Source: Sedimenticola sp. (GTDB taxonomy: Bacteria; Pseudomonadota; Gammaproteobacteria; Chromatiales; Chromatiaceae). From it: a stretch of 11,947 bases of DNA. The stretch covers positions 1-11,947 of the forward strand of contig JALULB010000130.1 of NCBI GenBank assembly GCA_027041035.1, written 5' to 3'. A program made the position numbers and the translations under genes. Positions within the stretch are counted from its first letter, which is position 1. Each line of letters begins with the position of its first letter. Positions 1 to 6,568 of the stretch are shown in pieces. The notes beneath the pieces were generated by a model. It did no database searches, was not told the origin of the DNA, and worked only from the letters and a program-made list of their open reading frames with translations.

Positions 1-343
1 GGTATTCCTCGAAACGGGCCAGCTCGAAACGGTACCATTCCGGCAGCTCGTCCTTGGCGACCGGCGCGGTCGGCGCCGGCTGACTCGGCGCGGCAGCCGG
101 CGTGTCGCCCGACACGACAGACTGATCGGGTGCATCCGGGGTGTCGGCTTCCGCCGCCTCCACCGGGCTGGCGAGGACATCGCGAATCCGGTCGAACAGG
201 CTATCGTCGTCGTCCACATCCCGACCCGCCGCGTCCGCGCCCTTCGGCAAGGGTTGCGGGGTCTCCTCGGTTCCCGGCAGCGGTGCGCTGAGTATCTCGG
301 AAAGCTTCTCGAAGAAGCCCTTTTCATCGATTTTTTCAGCCAT
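1..343 (-). CDS. Hypothetical acidic, proline/alanine-rich protein (3' end outside window)
   Basis: An open frame begins with ATG at 343 and runs without a stop through 114 codons to the left edge, so the C-terminus is missing. The start reads MAEKIDEKGFFEKLSEIL, followed by an acidic stretch (RDVDDDDSLFDRIRDVL, about residues 43-59), then a low-complexity Ala/Pro/Thr linker (about residues 61-97), and then a region that looks folded again (ELPEWYRFELARFEEY). No signal peptide or membrane segment is seen, so this part is probably cytoplasmic. Codon use is GC-rich like its neighbours. A weak GGGGA lies upstream of the ATG. The stop of the 28-aa membrane protein is only 14 bases upstream, so the two are probably cotranscribed. 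I do not recognise the family. The amphipathic segments joined by a disordered linker suggest a scaffold or adaptor, but that is inference. Confidence 0.7.
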   Translation of the reverse strand, partial: MAEKIDEKGFFEKLSEILSAPLPGTEETPQPLPKGADAAGRDVDDDDSLFDRIRDVLASPVEAAEADTPDAPDQSVVSGDTPAAAPSQPAPTAPVAKDELPEWYRFELARFEEY

Positions 344-357
344 GATCGCGTCCCCGG

Positions 358-444
358 TCAAGCCGTCAGTTTACGCACGAGCCACAGCAGCAGCATCGCG
401 CCGACACCGATGAGCAGCCATACGATCAAGGTCCAGACTGGCAT
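358..444 (-). CDS. 28-residue single-pass membrane protein
   Basis: ATG at 444 opens a 28-codon frame ending in TGA at 360-358. The product is MPVWTLIVWLLIGVGAMLLL followed by WLVRKLTA. Almost all of it (residues 3-23) is a hydrophobic helix, with aromatic Trp residues near both ends and a positive C-terminal tail (R24, K25). This predicts one inner-membrane span with the C-terminus in the cytoplasm. The start is supported by GGAGAG placed 6 bases before the ATG and by a perfect TATAAT 26 bases upstream. It lies 14 bases ahead of the next gene, with no terminator between, so it is probably the first gene of that unit. No function can be read from the sequence. Small single-span proteins often modulate larger membrane complexes. 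It is too short for most gene callers. A chance frame is possible, but the hydrophobic pattern plus ribosome site argues for a real gene. Confidence 0.6.
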   Translation of the reverse strand: MPVWTLIVWLLIGVGAMLLLWLVRKLTA

Positions 445-469
445 TGTTCACTCTCCGTAGAATTCAGGA

Positions 470-475
470 ATTATA
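470..475 (-). promoter_or_regulatory. Candidate -10 hexamer (TATAAT) for the small membrane protein gene
   Basis: A perfect TATAAT on the minus strand lies 25 bases upstream of the ATG at 444, giving a predicted leader of roughly 18-20 bases with GGAGAG inside it. No good -35 is seen at 16-18 bp spacing. The hexamer straddles the end of the outer inverted repeat: its first three bases (TAT) are the repeat terminus and the last three (AAT) are flanking DNA. Confidence 0.4.
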
Positions 476-797
476 GCCACCGCCAGCCAAACATCGGATT
501 CTAGGAGCCTGTCGGATTATGGATGAATCTACTGCGAAGATGGGAGAGCGAGGCCAAATATCCCCGTTTTTTCGTTACATAGGCCCACTATGCGCCTCAA
601 AACCGGAAACATTTGGCCTCGCTCTCCCACCTTCTCGCTACGATCCCCCATAATCCGACAGGCTCCTAGCGTGCGCGCCATTTCGTTCTTGGCAAGGCGC
701 GAGGAGGCCGTGGGGCCACTCCCCACAACGACGAGCAACGCCGCCAAGGGCGGAAGGGTGCGTGCGGGAGTTCCAAGGTTTGGCTGGCGGTGGCTAT
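473..797. mobile_element. Nested inverted-repeat element, MITE-like, no transposase
   Basis: A perfect 20-bp inverted repeat flanks this stretch: 473-492 (ATAGCCACCGCCAGCCAAAC) and its reverse complement at 778-797. Inside is a second, perfect 22-bp inverted repeat (501-522 / 648-669) that closes a palindromic unit. The left outer and inner repeats are 8 bp apart, and the right ones 108 bp apart. The right spacer also holds two small hairpins (710-726 and 741-753). The 8-bp left spacer contains TCGGATT, which is also inside the left inner repeat (512-518), as if the left arm had been shortened by a deletion. No transposase or other good gene lies here. This fits a non-autonomous transposable element or a remnant of a larger insertion. 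The exact ends are uncertain, and similar bases may continue to about 835. Confidence 0.6.
501..669. repeat. 169-bp near-perfect palindrome
   Basis: The two halves pair over most of their length. Outer arms 501-522 and 648-669 match perfectly (22 bp), then comes a partly matched segment, then a perfect 19-bp arm at 541-559 / 611-629, then an imperfect inner stretch (CGTTTT near 565-570 against AAAACCG near 599-605), and a terminal CATAG / CTATG hairpin (578-582 / 588-592) with a five-base loop. The symmetry centre is at 585. Both ends are CTAG, which may be a 4-bp target duplication or simply the outermost repeat bases. Transcripts from either strand would fold into one long hairpin. The element separates the SPOR gene from the small membrane protein gene. 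Confidence 0.75.
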
Positions 798-810
798 CGT
801 ATATTAGCAT
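529..810 (-). other. Open frame running through the repeat element; probably not a gene
   Basis: From ATG at 810 a 93-codon frame begins MLIYDSHRQP and crosses the right spacer and the whole palindrome to a stop at 529. Its middle part (PPLAALLVVVGSGPTASSRL) is low in charge. The frame has no good ribosome site, and half of it is the reverse complement of itself. I have an unverified impression that similar translations are annotated as hypothetical proteins in other genomes. That would reflect spread of the repeat rather than a functional protein. It is listed so that the stretch is not taken as empty. Confidence 0.15.
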
Positions 811-835
811 TTTGTGGATATAGGGCAAAGCCGGT

Positions 836-1786
836 TCAATCCACCATCGGCCGAAAAGAAGCAAAGCGGCGCGCCCATGGCCCCAGTCGGCGCGCCTTGG
901 CCGGAAGACGCGACAGCGCCTTTTTCGCCGCCGAGGCGTTTGCATAGCGTCCATGCAGTACCACGTACCAGGGCTTGCCGTCACGGGTGACACGCACGAC
1001 ATGCAAGCTGTTTGCATCGATGCCGATCCGCCGCGCGAAGCGCTTCAGATCCGGTCGCGAGTACGCCCCCATCAGCTGAAGCGTGTAGTCGCGCGGTGGC
1101 GCGCCGACCAGCCATTCGGCGTCGGTTTGCGCGACAGGCTTCGGCGTCGAAACGGGCATATCGCGCGGCTTCGCCTCTAGCGACGTTGTCGGGGCATGCT
1201 TAGTGTCCGGTGGCACAGCCGGTTTCCGCGTCTGCCGCGACTGGCCGACGGGGTATGCGGTATCACGGACCTTATCCTGCTTGTCTTTCGCCGGCACTTG
1301 CTTCGCTGCCGTGGTGGCGGCTTCCGGGTCGACACCGGCTGTACGTGCCTCGGGACGCTCCTTGTCGACGGCTTCGAGATCCTCGCCGGCCTTCGCCACG
1401 GACGCCTGATCATCGTCGGCGGAATCGCTATCGACCGGCCCCTCCTCCAGCAGTATGTCGACAATATCGCGAGGGGCTTCCCGCGGAGCTTGCGACGAGG
1501 ACTCATCGGAGGCTGCCACCCTCTCGTTTTCGATCACATCGGGCGGTACAAGCTCGTCGCCCTCGGGAGCCGTCCTGGACGTGGGCCTCGGAAGGGGTTC
1601 CGGCGATTCCGCTTCGATCGGCTCGATAACGGGTCTATCGGGCGGCGCGGATGACACATCGGCCTGTGTACCCGCGACGAAGCGGTTGATGTCTTGCTGA
1701 AACCACAACAACCCGGCCACGAGCGCGACAACGACAACCGCCGCCAGCAGCAGCCACCATCGCTTGCGCGAGCGCGCGAACGGCAC
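836..1786 (-). CDS. Membrane-anchored SPOR-domain protein (C-terminal part of a DamX-type protein)
   Basis: The product has 316 residues from a GTG start: a short basic N-terminus (RSRKRWW), one transmembrane helix at about residues 11-29, a long acidic and proline-rich linker (about 35-225), and a C-terminal SPOR domain (about 232-311, beginning DYTLQLMGAYSR and containing WYVVLHGRYANASAAKKAL). SPOR domains bind peptidoglycan strands lacking stem peptides and bring proteins to the division septum, so the linker and domain should be periplasmic. GGAAG lies 6 bases before the GTG, so separate translation is possible. The frame is the same as that of the ATPase upstream, with one TAG and 16 codons between. 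In relatives such as the Pseudomonas protein in this position, AAA and SPOR parts form one chain, so this may be the second half of a broken gene. The place after aroB matches damX of enterobacteria. Confidence 0.8.
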   Translation of the reverse strand: MPFARSRKRWWLLLAAVVVVALVAGLLWFQQDINRFVAGTQADVSSAPPDRPVIEPIEAESPEPLPRPTSRTAPEGDELVPPDVIENERVAASDESSSQAPREAPRDIVDILLEEGPVDSDSADDDQASVAKAGEDLEAVDKERPEARTAGVDPEAATTAAKQVPAKDKQDKVRDTAYPVGQSRQTRKPAVPPDTKHAPTTSLEAKPRDMPVSTPKPVAQTDAEWLVGAPPRDYTLQLMGAYSRPDLKRFARRIGIDANSLHVVRVTRDGKPWYVVLHGRYANASAAKKALSRLPAKARRLGPWARRFASFRPMVD

Positions 1787-1834
1787 GGCATTCTTCCGCG
1801 CCGCGCCCGGCGAGCTTATCCAGCGTGCCGATAC

Positions 1835-2521
1835 CTATCTGAAGCCGGGCCAGCCACCGGACACGGCGTAGAGCTTCTCGAAACCGAGGCCAGCGGGTAG
1901 CGCCCGCCCGGCGTTCGCGTAACGCGCGGCGACAAAGGCCCGAGCCTGGCCGAAAGAGAAGCGCGGCATCTCCATGCGCTGAAAGCGGGTCCGGGCGATG
2001 GGCTCGAACTTCGGCAGCTTGAGCAGGTGATCGAGATCATCGTCGGCAAACAGCACGATTTTGAGTAGCGGGCGACCCGCGACACTGCCCTCGGCTAGCG
2101 CCAACAGCGTCGACAGTGTCTCGCTGGTGAGATTCTGTGCATCATCCGTCAGCACGACGGGCACGCGCGACTGCCTGACGACACTATCCAGCCGCTGGGT
2201 CAGTGTATCCATGTCTCGCACGTTCGCACCCAGACCCAGCTGCTCGCCGAGCGAAGCCATCAATGCCTCGGGATCGGCCGCTGTCTCGGCGTCGACATCC
2301 AGTACCAGCCAATGCTTGGGCGCATGCTCATCGATAAAATCGACCAATGTCGATTTTCCGGAGCCCTTCGGTCCCGTCAGCAACGGGACTATCGCGGTGT
2401 TTTCCAGCAAATGTCTGACCAACTCCACGCGCTGGAGGATCTCGCGTGTCAGGAACAGGTCGCCCTGCATCCGCCCGTTGCCACCAATATCCTCCAGGGA
2501 AGGTCCGCCATCCTGCTCCAT
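1835..2521 (-). CDS. AAA-type ATPase domain protein (N-terminal part of a DamX-type protein)
   Basis: The 228-residue protein carries Walker A (GPKGSGKST, residues 50-58) and Walker B with a following Gln (VVLTDDAQ, 122-129), and ends at SGGWPGFR, close to where the lid region of ExeA-like ATPases continues. It has no signal peptide or membrane segment and should be cytoplasmic. ATG at 2521 is two bases after the aroB stop, which suggests translational coupling; no strong Shine-Dalgarno is present. In related gammaproteobacteria the ATPase domain is followed in the same protein by a transmembrane helix and a SPOR domain. Here a TAG at 1837-1835 ends it, and the SPOR part follows in the same frame. 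Just after the break a second frame reads GTLDKLAGRGAEE, which looks more protein-like than the zero-frame linker, so paired small indels or an assembly error are possible. It may be a split gene or a truncated protein that still works. Confidence 0.75.
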   Translation of the reverse strand: MEQDGGPSLEDIGGNGRMQGDLFLTREILQRVELVRHLLENTAIVPLLTGPKGSGKSTLVDFIDEHAPKHWLVLDVDAETAADPEALMASLGEQLGLGANVRDMDTLTQRLDSVVRQSRVPVVLTDDAQNLTSETLSTLLALAEGSVAGRPLLKIVLFADDDLDHLLKLPKFEPIARTRFQRMEMPRFSFGQARAFVAARYANAGRALPAGLGFEKLYAVSGGWPGFR

Positions 2522-2523
2522 GC

Positions 2524-3615
2524 TTATGCGCTCTGCCGGCCAAGCACTACCGCGAGTGCGTCTTCATCGAACGCCGAGGTGAGAAACGCATCGCCGATGC
2601 CACGCAGCAGCACCAGGCGCAGATTGCCGTCCTGCACCTTCTTGTCCACCGCCATCAAGGAACGGAAGCGCGTCGCGTCGATCTCCGCTGGCGCCGCCGT
2701 GGGCAGGCCCGCGCGCGCGATGAGGGCGATGGTACGTTCCAACGATGCCCGGTCGAGCAGCCCCATGCGTTCTGACAGGGCGGCGGCGAGACACATGCCG
2801 GCGCCAACCGCTTCGCCATGCAACCAGTTGCCATACCCCATGCCGGTTTCAATGGCGTGGCCGAAGGTATGCCCCAGGTTCAGCAACGCCCGTTGGCCGG
2901 CCTCCCGCTCGTCAGCGGCGACCACCCTCGCCTTGTCGGTGCAGGAACGTTGGATGGCATGCACGAGTGCATCGGTATCACGCCGCCGCAGCGCCTCCAT
3001 GTTTGCATCCAGCCAATCGAAGAAGCTCGCGTCGTCGATCAGTCCATACTTGATGACCTCCGCCAATCCGGCGGAAAGCTCCCTGTCGGGCAGGGTCGAA
3101 AGGGTTTCCACGTCGATGAGCACGCTGCCCGGTTGGTAGAAGGCCCCGATCATGTTCTTGCCCAACGGATGGTTGACACCGGTCTTGCCGCCAACGGAGG
3201 AATCCACCTGCGATAACAAGGTGGTCGGCACCTGAACAAAGCCGACGCCACGCTGATAGGTCGCGGCGGCGAAACCCGTCATGTCCCCGATCACGCCACC
3301 GCCCAGTGCCAGCAGCGTGCAACCGCGATCGAAGCGGTTCTCCAGCAAAGCGGTGTAGATCCGGTTGAGCATGTCGAGTGTTTTATACTCCTCGCCATCC
3401 GGCAGGATCACCTGGCGGACATCGAAACCGGTCAATGCCTGCGCAAGCCGGCGCATGTAGAGTGGAGCGACGGTCTCGTTGGATACCACCATGACCTGCC
3501 GCGAGGCAATGGCATCGTCGAACAAGCGAGGCGCGTCGAGCAGGCCGGTGCCGATTAGAATAGGGTAGCTGCGGTCGCCTAGCTCGACACGCAAGGAGTT
3601 CTTAATATCAACCAT
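2524..3615 (-). CDS. aroB: 3-dehydroquinate synthase
   Basis: AroB converts 3-deoxy-D-arabino-heptulosonate 7-phosphate to 3-dehydroquinate, the second step of the shikimate pathway, in the cytoplasm with NAD and a divalent metal. The 363 residues are the usual length. Visible motifs are PDGEEYKT (72-79), the nucleotide-binding [19 protein letters not shown] (105-123) and [17 protein letters not shown] (138-154). Metal ligands are E186 in LAEVIKYG, H249 in [11 protein letters not shown] and H266 in [10 protein letters not shown], with the same spacing as E184/H247/H264 of the E. coli enzyme. The ATG at 3615 has AGGA 9 bases upstream. The 63-bp gap from aroK holds a small hairpin (3648-3664) but no T tract after it, so the two are probably cotranscribed. 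The stop is two bases before the ATPase start. All key residues are present and nothing is unusual. Confidence 0.97.
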   Translation of the reverse strand: MVDIKNSLRVELGDRSYPILIGTGLLDAPRLFDDAIASRQVMVVSNETVAPLYMRRLAQALTGFDVRQVILPDGEEYKTLDMLNRIYTALLENRFDRGCTLLALGGGVIGDMTGFAAATYQRGVGFVQVPTTLLSQVDSSVGGKTGVNHPLGKNMIGAFYQPGSVLIDVETLSTLPDRELSAGLAEVIKYGLIDDASFFDWLDANMEALRRRDTDALVHAIQRSCTDKARVVAADEREAGQRALLNLGHTFGHAIETGMGYGNWLHGEAVGAGMCLAAALSERMGLLDRASLERTIALIARAGLPTAAPAEIDATRFRSLMAVDKKVQDGNLRLVLLRGIGDAFLTSAFDEDALAVVLGRQSA

Positions 3616-3678
3616 GAAACTGATCCTGGAAAGAAGTCAGACAACGCGCACGAAAAACCCGTGCCCGATCGACACGCG

Positions 3679-4230
3679 CTATTCCGCGCTCCGCCATCGC
3701 GCGTCGCCGTCCGCCAGTTTGTTCAAACGTGCCACGATGTCTCTCGCCACCGCCTGCATCGGACGGTGCTCGGTGGACACTACCAAGTCCGCCAGACCAC
3801 GATAGAGTGGCTCGCGTTGCGACATCAGCTCCTTCAATCTCGCCAGCGGATCCTCGAGCTGGAGCAACGGCCTGTTCTTGTCTTTCAGGGTGCGCTCGTA
3901 TTGCTGTTCCGGCGAGCAGTAGAGAAACACCACCGTGCCACGCGAAACCAGATTACGCCGGTTCTCCGCTTCGAGCACGGCGCCACCCCCCGTCGCCAGC
4001 ACGATACCGCTGCGCTGGGTCAACTCATCGATAATGCTCTTTTCTCTCAAGCGGAAACCCGCCTCGCCCTCGAACTCGAATATCGTCGGGATATCGACAC
4101 CGGTGCGACGCTGTAACTCGTGATCACTATCGAAAAAATCGAGTTTCAGTGTCTGCGCCAACTGCCGCCCGATGGTGGTCTTGCCCGCGCCCATCGGACC
4201 GACCAGAAATAGGTTGTTTTTCGCCATCAT
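3679..4230 (-). CDS. aroK: Shikimate kinase
   Basis: AroK phosphorylates shikimate at the 3-hydroxyl using ATP, the fifth step to chorismate, in the cytoplasm. The 183-residue protein has the P-loop GPMGAGKT (11-18), the shikimate-binding residues D36 (in DSD) and R60 (in GFR), the GGG turn at 81-83, the lid arginine in KNRPLL (R120) and the adenine/shikimate region REPLY (139-143). It is closely like E. coli AroK (FLVGPMGAGK, IVLATGGG, RPLL). I chose the ATG at 4230; the next codon is also ATG (4227), and either could be used. The frame can be extended to a TTG at 4281, but the added residues (WRRLYPP...) do not belong to the family. No clear Shine-Dalgarno precedes the ATG pair. A hairpin and T tract lie between pilQ and this gene, so aroK may depend on readthrough or its own promoter. 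Confidence 0.96.
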   Translation of the reverse strand: MMAKNNLFLVGPMGAGKTTIGRQLAQTLKLDFFDSDHELQRRTGVDIPTIFEFEGEAGFRLREKSIIDELTQRSGIVLATGGGAVLEAENRRNLVSRGTVVFLYCSPEQQYERTLKDKNRPLLQLEDPLARLKELMSQREPLYRGLADLVVSTEHRPMQAVARDIVARLNKLADGDARWRSAE

Positions 4231-4284
4231 CGGGGAATCATACCAGCCCGACGGCATGGGCGGATATAGCCTCCGCCACAACGT

Positions 4285-4306
4285 AAAAGGGAGGCCTAAG
4301 CCTCCC
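4285..4306 (-). terminator. Possible intrinsic terminator or attenuator after pilQ
   Basis: On the minus strand a perfect 7-bp GC-rich stem (GGGAGGC / GCCTCCC, 4289-4295 with 4300-4306) with a 4-base loop is followed by TTTT. It is 31 bases past the pilQ stop and about 55 before the aroK start. The T run is short, so termination is probably partial. Confidence 0.5.
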
Positions 4307-4336
4307 CCTCGATCCAGCCGAAAATGCGCGGTGTGA

Positions 4337-6466
4337 TCAGCGCACCACCGACAGCCCGCTCTTGATGATCGACGGCGTCACGAACAGCAACAGCTCGGAG
4401 TTCTCGTCCTTGCGCTGCGTCTGCCGGAACATCGCCCCGACATAGGGCAGTTCACCAAAGAAAGGCACGCGCTCGACGCTCTTCGAGCGATTCCTCTCGA
4501 ACACGCCACCCAACACGATGGTCTCGCCATTCTCGACCAGCACCGAGGTTTCCACCGAACGCGTATTCACCGGCGGTACGCCGAGCACCGCGCGCGCGAA
4601 ATCCGGGTTGTCCTTGCGTACGATGAGATCCATCTTGATGCGGTCATCCGGCGTGATATGCGGCGTCACCTCAAGCTTCAGCACCGCTTCCTTGAACGCC
4701 ACATTGGTCGCGCCGCTTGAGGTCGACTGCTGGTAGGGGATCTCGACACCCTGCTTGATTGTCGCCTTGTGCTGATCCGCGGTGATCACCCGTGGACTGG
4801 AAACGACCTCGCCCTTGCCTTCCTGCTGCATCGCGGACAACTCGAGATTCAGCAGATAGCTGCCGACCTTGCCGAGCAGCAGGTTGACGGCCCCACCGCG
4901 CCCGGGACTCAGCGTCTGTGGCAGATTCACCATCAACGCCTCGTTCCCGGATCCGGCGGGATTCTCAATGCCGGTATGAAAGCCCATGAACTGCCCGGCA
5001 TCTACGCCGAAGTCGCTGATATGCCCCGGCAATCCACCGGCAATCATGGCTTCATTGTCACCGCCGATCTTGGTGTTGGATTTCAGCCCAAAGCGCACCC
5101 CGATGTCCCGCGCGAAATCATCGTTGGCGATCACGATGCGCGATTCGATCATCACCTGGCGCACCGGTATATCCAGCTTCCCGATCAACTGACGAATACT
5201 CTCCAGCTGGGCATTCGTGTCGCGAATGAGCAGGGTATTGGTACGCGTATCGACGGTCACGCTGCCACGCGGCGACATCAGCTGATTCTCTTCTGCCTTC
5301 AGCAACTCGGCGAAATCGCTGGCCTTGCCATAGTTGACCTGAATCAGGTCTGAGTGCAGCGGCGCCAGCTCCTCGATCTGCTTTTGTGATTCGAGCTCCA
5401 ACTGCTCGCGCGCGGCAATCTCTTCGGTCGGCGCGATCATGATGACGTTGTCCGTCTGACGCTTGGACAAGCCCTTTGTCTTCAAGATGATGTCCAGCGC
5501 CTGGTCCCAGGGTACGTTCTTCAGACGCAAGGTGATACTGCCGCCCACGGTATCGCTGACCACCATGTTCAAACCGGTAAAATCGGCCAACAACTGTAGG
5601 ACGGAGCGAACCGGGATGTCCTGAAAATTCAGGGAAAGCCGATCGCCGGAATAGGTCAGGCGCTCTTTCTGCAGACGTGTTTTCTCCGCCTTGCTCAAGG
5701 GGCGAAACTCTATCGTGTATTCATTGCCGGCCTGGTAGGCCAGATGCTCGTAGTTCCCCTTCGCGGAAATGACGACCTGCGCCGCATTGCCCCGCTGGCT
5801 CAGCGCCACGCTTTGTACCGGCGTGGCGAAATCGGTCACATCGAGCTTGTTTGCCAGTGATTTCGGCAGGGTCGTGTTCAACAGGTCGAGAACGACCTTG
5901 CCGCCCTCTTCGCGCAGATCGGTGACCACGTCATCCCGGTTGAGACGAATGACCACGCGCCCCTCGCCACGCGGGCCGCGATTGAAGTCGACATGCTTGA
6001 CCTGGTTTCGCGCGGCTTTTGCCGAACCGCGGTGACTCTTGCGCGCGGAGGATACGATCGCGGCGGAACCCTTCCCGCTGGCGCCAACGGTGACGCGAAT
6101 CACGTTACCATCCGCCACCAAGGTATAGGGCGCGGAATCCGCCAGATTGATGACCACGCGCGTCCGGTTCCCGGCTTCCACCGCCGACACACTGGACACC
6201 AGGCCAATGCCGACCTTCTGCGTTTTCTTTTTCAGACCCAGCTTGACGCCGGCCAGATCGATGGCGATTCGCGCGGGATTGTCCGTGGTGAAACTGACCG
6301 GATCGAGAATCTGGCCATCGGCCTTCAATACCAACTCGACCTTGCTGCCAGGCAGCGCGGCGAAACTGATATCTTTCAACACCGTTGCGGCCGAGACAGC
6401 CGCCGAAGCAAACAAGCTGACGACAATAATCCATGCCATGAATATTCTGTTCATTTGATCCTGCAT
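4337..6466 (-). CDS. pilQ: Type IV pilus secretin PilQ
   Basis: PilQ forms the gated outer-membrane ring through which the pilus fibre extends and retracts. The 709-residue protein is of normal length. It has a signal peptide (hydrophobic residues 9-22, cleavage probably after AVSA near 26-27), two AMIN domains that bind peptidoglycan (about 28-127 and 156-256), an STN/N0 domain (about 272-345, containing LNFQDIPVRSVLQLLADFTG), an N1 domain (about 372-437) and the secretin domain (about 530-702) with VPFFGELPYVGAMF (667-680) and ELLLFVTPSII (691-701). The ATG at 6466 has GAGG 5 bases upstream. A second ATG at 6454 (MNRIFMAW) has AGGA 4 bases upstream and is a possible alternative. The gene is 102 bp after pilP, a wider gap than between the other pil genes. 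A hairpin with T tract follows the stop. Confidence 0.97.
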   Translation of the reverse strand: MQDQMNRIFMAWIIVVSLFASAAVSAATVLKDISFAALPGSKVELVLKADGQILDPVSFTTDNPARIAIDLAGVKLGLKKKTQKVGIGLVSSVSAVEAGNRTRVVINLADSAPYTLVADGNVIRVTVGASGKGSAAIVSSARKSHRGSAKAARNQVKHVDFNRGPRGEGRVVIRLNRDDVVTDLREEGGKVVLDLLNTTLPKSLANKLDVTDFATPVQSVALSQRGNAAQVVISAKGNYEHLAYQAGNEYTIEFRPLSKAEKTRLQKERLTYSGDRLSLNFQDIPVRSVLQLLADFTGLNMVVSDTVGGSITLRLKNVPWDQALDIILKTKGLSKRQTDNVIMIAPTEEIAAREQLELESQKQIEELAPLHSDLIQVNYGKASDFAELLKAEENQLMSPRGSVTVDTRTNTLLIRDTNAQLESIRQLIGKLDIPVRQVMIESRIVIANDDFARDIGVRFGLKSNTKIGGDNEAMIAGGLPGHISDFGVDAGQFMGFHTGIENPAGSGNEALMVNLPQTLSPGRGGAVNLLLGKVGSYLLNLELSAMQQEGKGEVVSSPRVITADQHKATIKQGVEIPYQQSTSSGATNVAFKEAVLKLEVTPHITPDDRIKMDLIVRKDNPDFARAVLGVPPVNTRSVETSVLVENGETIVLGGVFERNRSKSVERVPFFGELPYVGAMFRQTQRKDENSELLLFVTPSIIKSGLSVVR

Positions 6467-6568
6467 CTCTGCCTCATAAATTCAAAATTCTACGGAAACG
6501 ATCCCACTCACCCGAGCCGCCAGGGAGCCGGACACCACTATCCGGCCCAAGTAAACGTCAACACAACC

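Noticed and set aside
710..726. GTGGGG / CCCCAC hairpin as a terminator of the SPOR gene
   Set aside because: There is no T tract on the minus strand after the stem; it is better seen as part of the repeat element.
473..797. CRISPR array or integron attachment site
   Set aside because: The repeats are inverted and nested, not regularly spaced direct repeats, and no cas gene or integrase is present.
1196..1654. Several plus-strand frames opposite the SPOR linker
   Set aside because: The linker is low-complexity and GC-rich, which leaves all other frames open by chance.
2312..3139. 275-codon plus-strand frame opposite aroB and the ATPase gene
   Set aside because: Both minus-strand genes have clear family motifs across it; the frame is Ser/Arg-rich with no recognisable domain.
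4231..4281. Upstream TTG start for aroK adding 17 residues
   Set aside because: The added residues have no counterpart in shikimate kinases, and the family N-terminus fits the ATG pair at 4230/4227.
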